A model generated the notes under the pieces. The model was not told where the DNA came from, ran no database searches, and was given only the letters and a program-made list of their open reading frames with translations. Made by a program: the position numbers and the translations under genes. This document shows positions 6,709-7,274 of a DNA stretch of 7,274 nt, piece after piece; within the stretch, counting starts at the first letter, position 1; each line of letters begins with the position of its first letter. Source of the DNA: Hyphomicrobiales bacterium (lineage in GTDB: Bacteria > Pseudomonadota > Alphaproteobacteria > Rhizobiales > CAYWUX01); contig JANQOC010000038.1 in NCBI GenBank assembly GCA_028279265.1, forward strand, positions 1 to 7,274, written 5' to 3'.

Positions 6709-6724
6709 AATAATTGCAATTATT
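6709..6724. repeat. Perfect 16-bp AT-rich palindrome
   Basis: AATAATTG (6709-6716) followed by CAATTATT (6717-6724) is a perfect palindrome, in a short AT-rich patch about 180 bases upstream of the DUF2779 start. It could be an operator for a dimeric regulator; it also lies just upstream of the amidohydrolase remnant and might be left over from its control region. Confidence 0.5.
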
Positions 6725-6893
6725 TCATCGGCTTATGCCTTGTGCAAAAACCCAGGCTTCTTGAATGGCAGATACGGGCTGCGGGGTGGAATCAGATAGA
6801 GTGCGGGACAGGGCCCTGCGGTCATTGAAGTCGGCTGTAATCCCGGGGACAGAATTTTGACAACGGCCACAGGCGGCGACACCTTTTAACGGC

Positions 6894-6900
6894 GGTGAGG
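6894..6900 (+). promoter_or_regulatory. Ribosome binding site of the DUF2779 gene
   Basis: GGTGAGG ends five bases before ATG 6906. It favours this ATG over the two further ATGs at 6915 and 6918, which would be too far away. Confidence 0.55.
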
Positions 6901-6905
6901 CAGAC

Positions 6906-7274
6906 ATGGATCAGATGATGCAGACGAACAGTGAACCGGAAGATACTCTCCCGAAAAGCGAGGACCGGGATCCCGACCTGGCCGTCCGGCCATCGCGATC
7001 GGCGAAGAAACCCTATCTTACCAAATCCAAATTTGTCGATGGCCAAATCTGTCCAAAACTCCTTTGGCTCTCCACCTACGAACCCGTACCCTTCGAACCG
7101 GCGGAAGCAGGATCCATACAGGCCGTCGGTACCGAAATCGGCAGCCGGGCCCGTGAACTCTTTCCTGGCGGTGTGCTGGTTGACGCGCCCGCCTATGCGC
7201 ATAAGAAAGCCGTTGCTGAAACGGAAAAGCTGATGCGGAATAAATCGGTCCCGGCGATTTTCGAGGCGGCGTTC
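6906..7274 (+). CDS. DUF2779 domain protein, N-terminal part (RecB/Cas4-like; partial)
   Basis: The first 123 codons of a protein that continues past the right edge. After a hydrophilic, charged and probably disordered start (1-35) comes YLTKSKFVDGQICPKLLWL (37-55), then AVGTEIGSRARELFPGGVLVD (74-93 core) and TEKLMRNKSVPAIFEAAF at the edge. This order of blocks matches, as I recall it, the N-terminus of DUF2779 (PF11074) proteins, whose N-terminal part looks like the Cas4/RecB branch of PD-(D/E)XK nucleases: a cysteine in CPK (Cys49) in the position of a Cas4 cluster ligand, a G-x-x-x-G-x-x-A helix, and an IFE block (Glu120) near the expected active site. The function of the family is not established. 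ATG 6906 is preferred because GGTGAGG ends five bases upstream and the frame has no earlier start after TGA at 6858-6860; ATGs at 6915 and 6918 are alternatives. TTGACA at 6857-6862 could be a -35 element, but no good -10 element is seen. Confidence 0.82.
   Translation, partial: MDQMMQTNSEPEDTLPKSEDRDPDLAVRPSRSAKKPYLTKSKFVDGQICPKLLWLSTYEPVPFEPAEAGSIQAVGTEIGSRARELFPGGVLVDAPAYAHKKAVAETEKLMRNKSVPAIFEAAF

Larger units (their letters stand above)
6249..6905. other. 657-base stretch without an intact gene
   Basis: No complete, convincing gene is visible on either strand. The stretch holds the upstream region of the transporter gene (minus strand, with a tandem TTGACTTTTGACG but no good -10 element), an amidohydrolase-like remnant at 6501-6686, a perfect AT-rich palindrome at 6709-6724, and the leader of the DUF2779 gene. 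Between 6300 and 6500 I see only a short hairpin, CCGCT / AGCGG at 6348-6363, and nothing else. A 60-codon open frame on the minus strand (6725-6907) overlaps the DUF2779 ribosome binding site and shows no recognisable motif. Confidence 0.6.

Noticed and set aside
6809..6818. Ten-base palindrome CAGGGCCCTG
   Set aside because: Short, GC-rich and without flanking symmetry; expected by chance at this length in such DNA.
6725..6907. A 60-codon minus-strand frame upstream of the DUF2779 gene
   Set aside because: Its start overlaps the DUF2779 start on the opposite strand; no ribosome binding site or known motif was seen, and it is not in frame with the amidohydrolase-like remnant.

Overview
The window looks like bacterial chromosomal DNA of roughly middle GC content. 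Its genes use TTG and GTG starts freely. A single-chain-type pyruvate carboxylase together with the general protein style would fit a moderate-GC alphaproteobacterium. That placement is an inference from style, because the window contains no rRNA, tRNA or other marker gene. No CRISPR array, insertion sequence or tRNA was seen.

Layout from left to right: (1) the N-terminal 206 codons of pyruvate carboxylase, on the minus strand and running off the left edge; (2) on the same strand, a 287-residue multi-pass membrane protein of unknown function; (3) upstream of it, again on the minus strand, a ~750-residue protein with an N-terminal metallophosphoesterase domain followed by a membrane segment, a coiled coil and about four more membrane segments; (4) a small flavodoxin-like protein, minus strand; (5) a small plus-strand gene of unknown function, divergent from the flavodoxin, whose true start is unclear and may be hidden by a frameshift; (6) convergent with it, a minus-strand DMT/EamA family transporter; (7) a 657-base stretch without an intact gene, holding what looks like the C-terminal remnant of an amidohydrolase-family gene on the minus strand and a perfect 16-bp AT-rich palindrome; (8) the first 123 codons of a DUF2779-type (RecB/Cas4-like) protein, plus strand, cut by the right edge.

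Most of the window is one block of four minus-strand genes, but the gaps of 123 to 212 bases between them, several holding inverted repeats, suggest separate or loosely coupled transcription units. The closest functional pairing is the membrane-anchored phosphoesterase and the four-pass membrane protein just downstream. Both are membrane proteins with basic cytoplasmic-type tails, and they could act together at the inner membrane. Pyruvate carboxylase is central metabolism. The flavodoxin, the exporter-type transporter and the DUF2779 protein look like independent units.

The least ordinary items are the phosphoesterase with altered metal-ligand motifs and a large membrane module, the possible frameshift in the small plus-strand gene, and the 30-bp dyad in the pyc leader.
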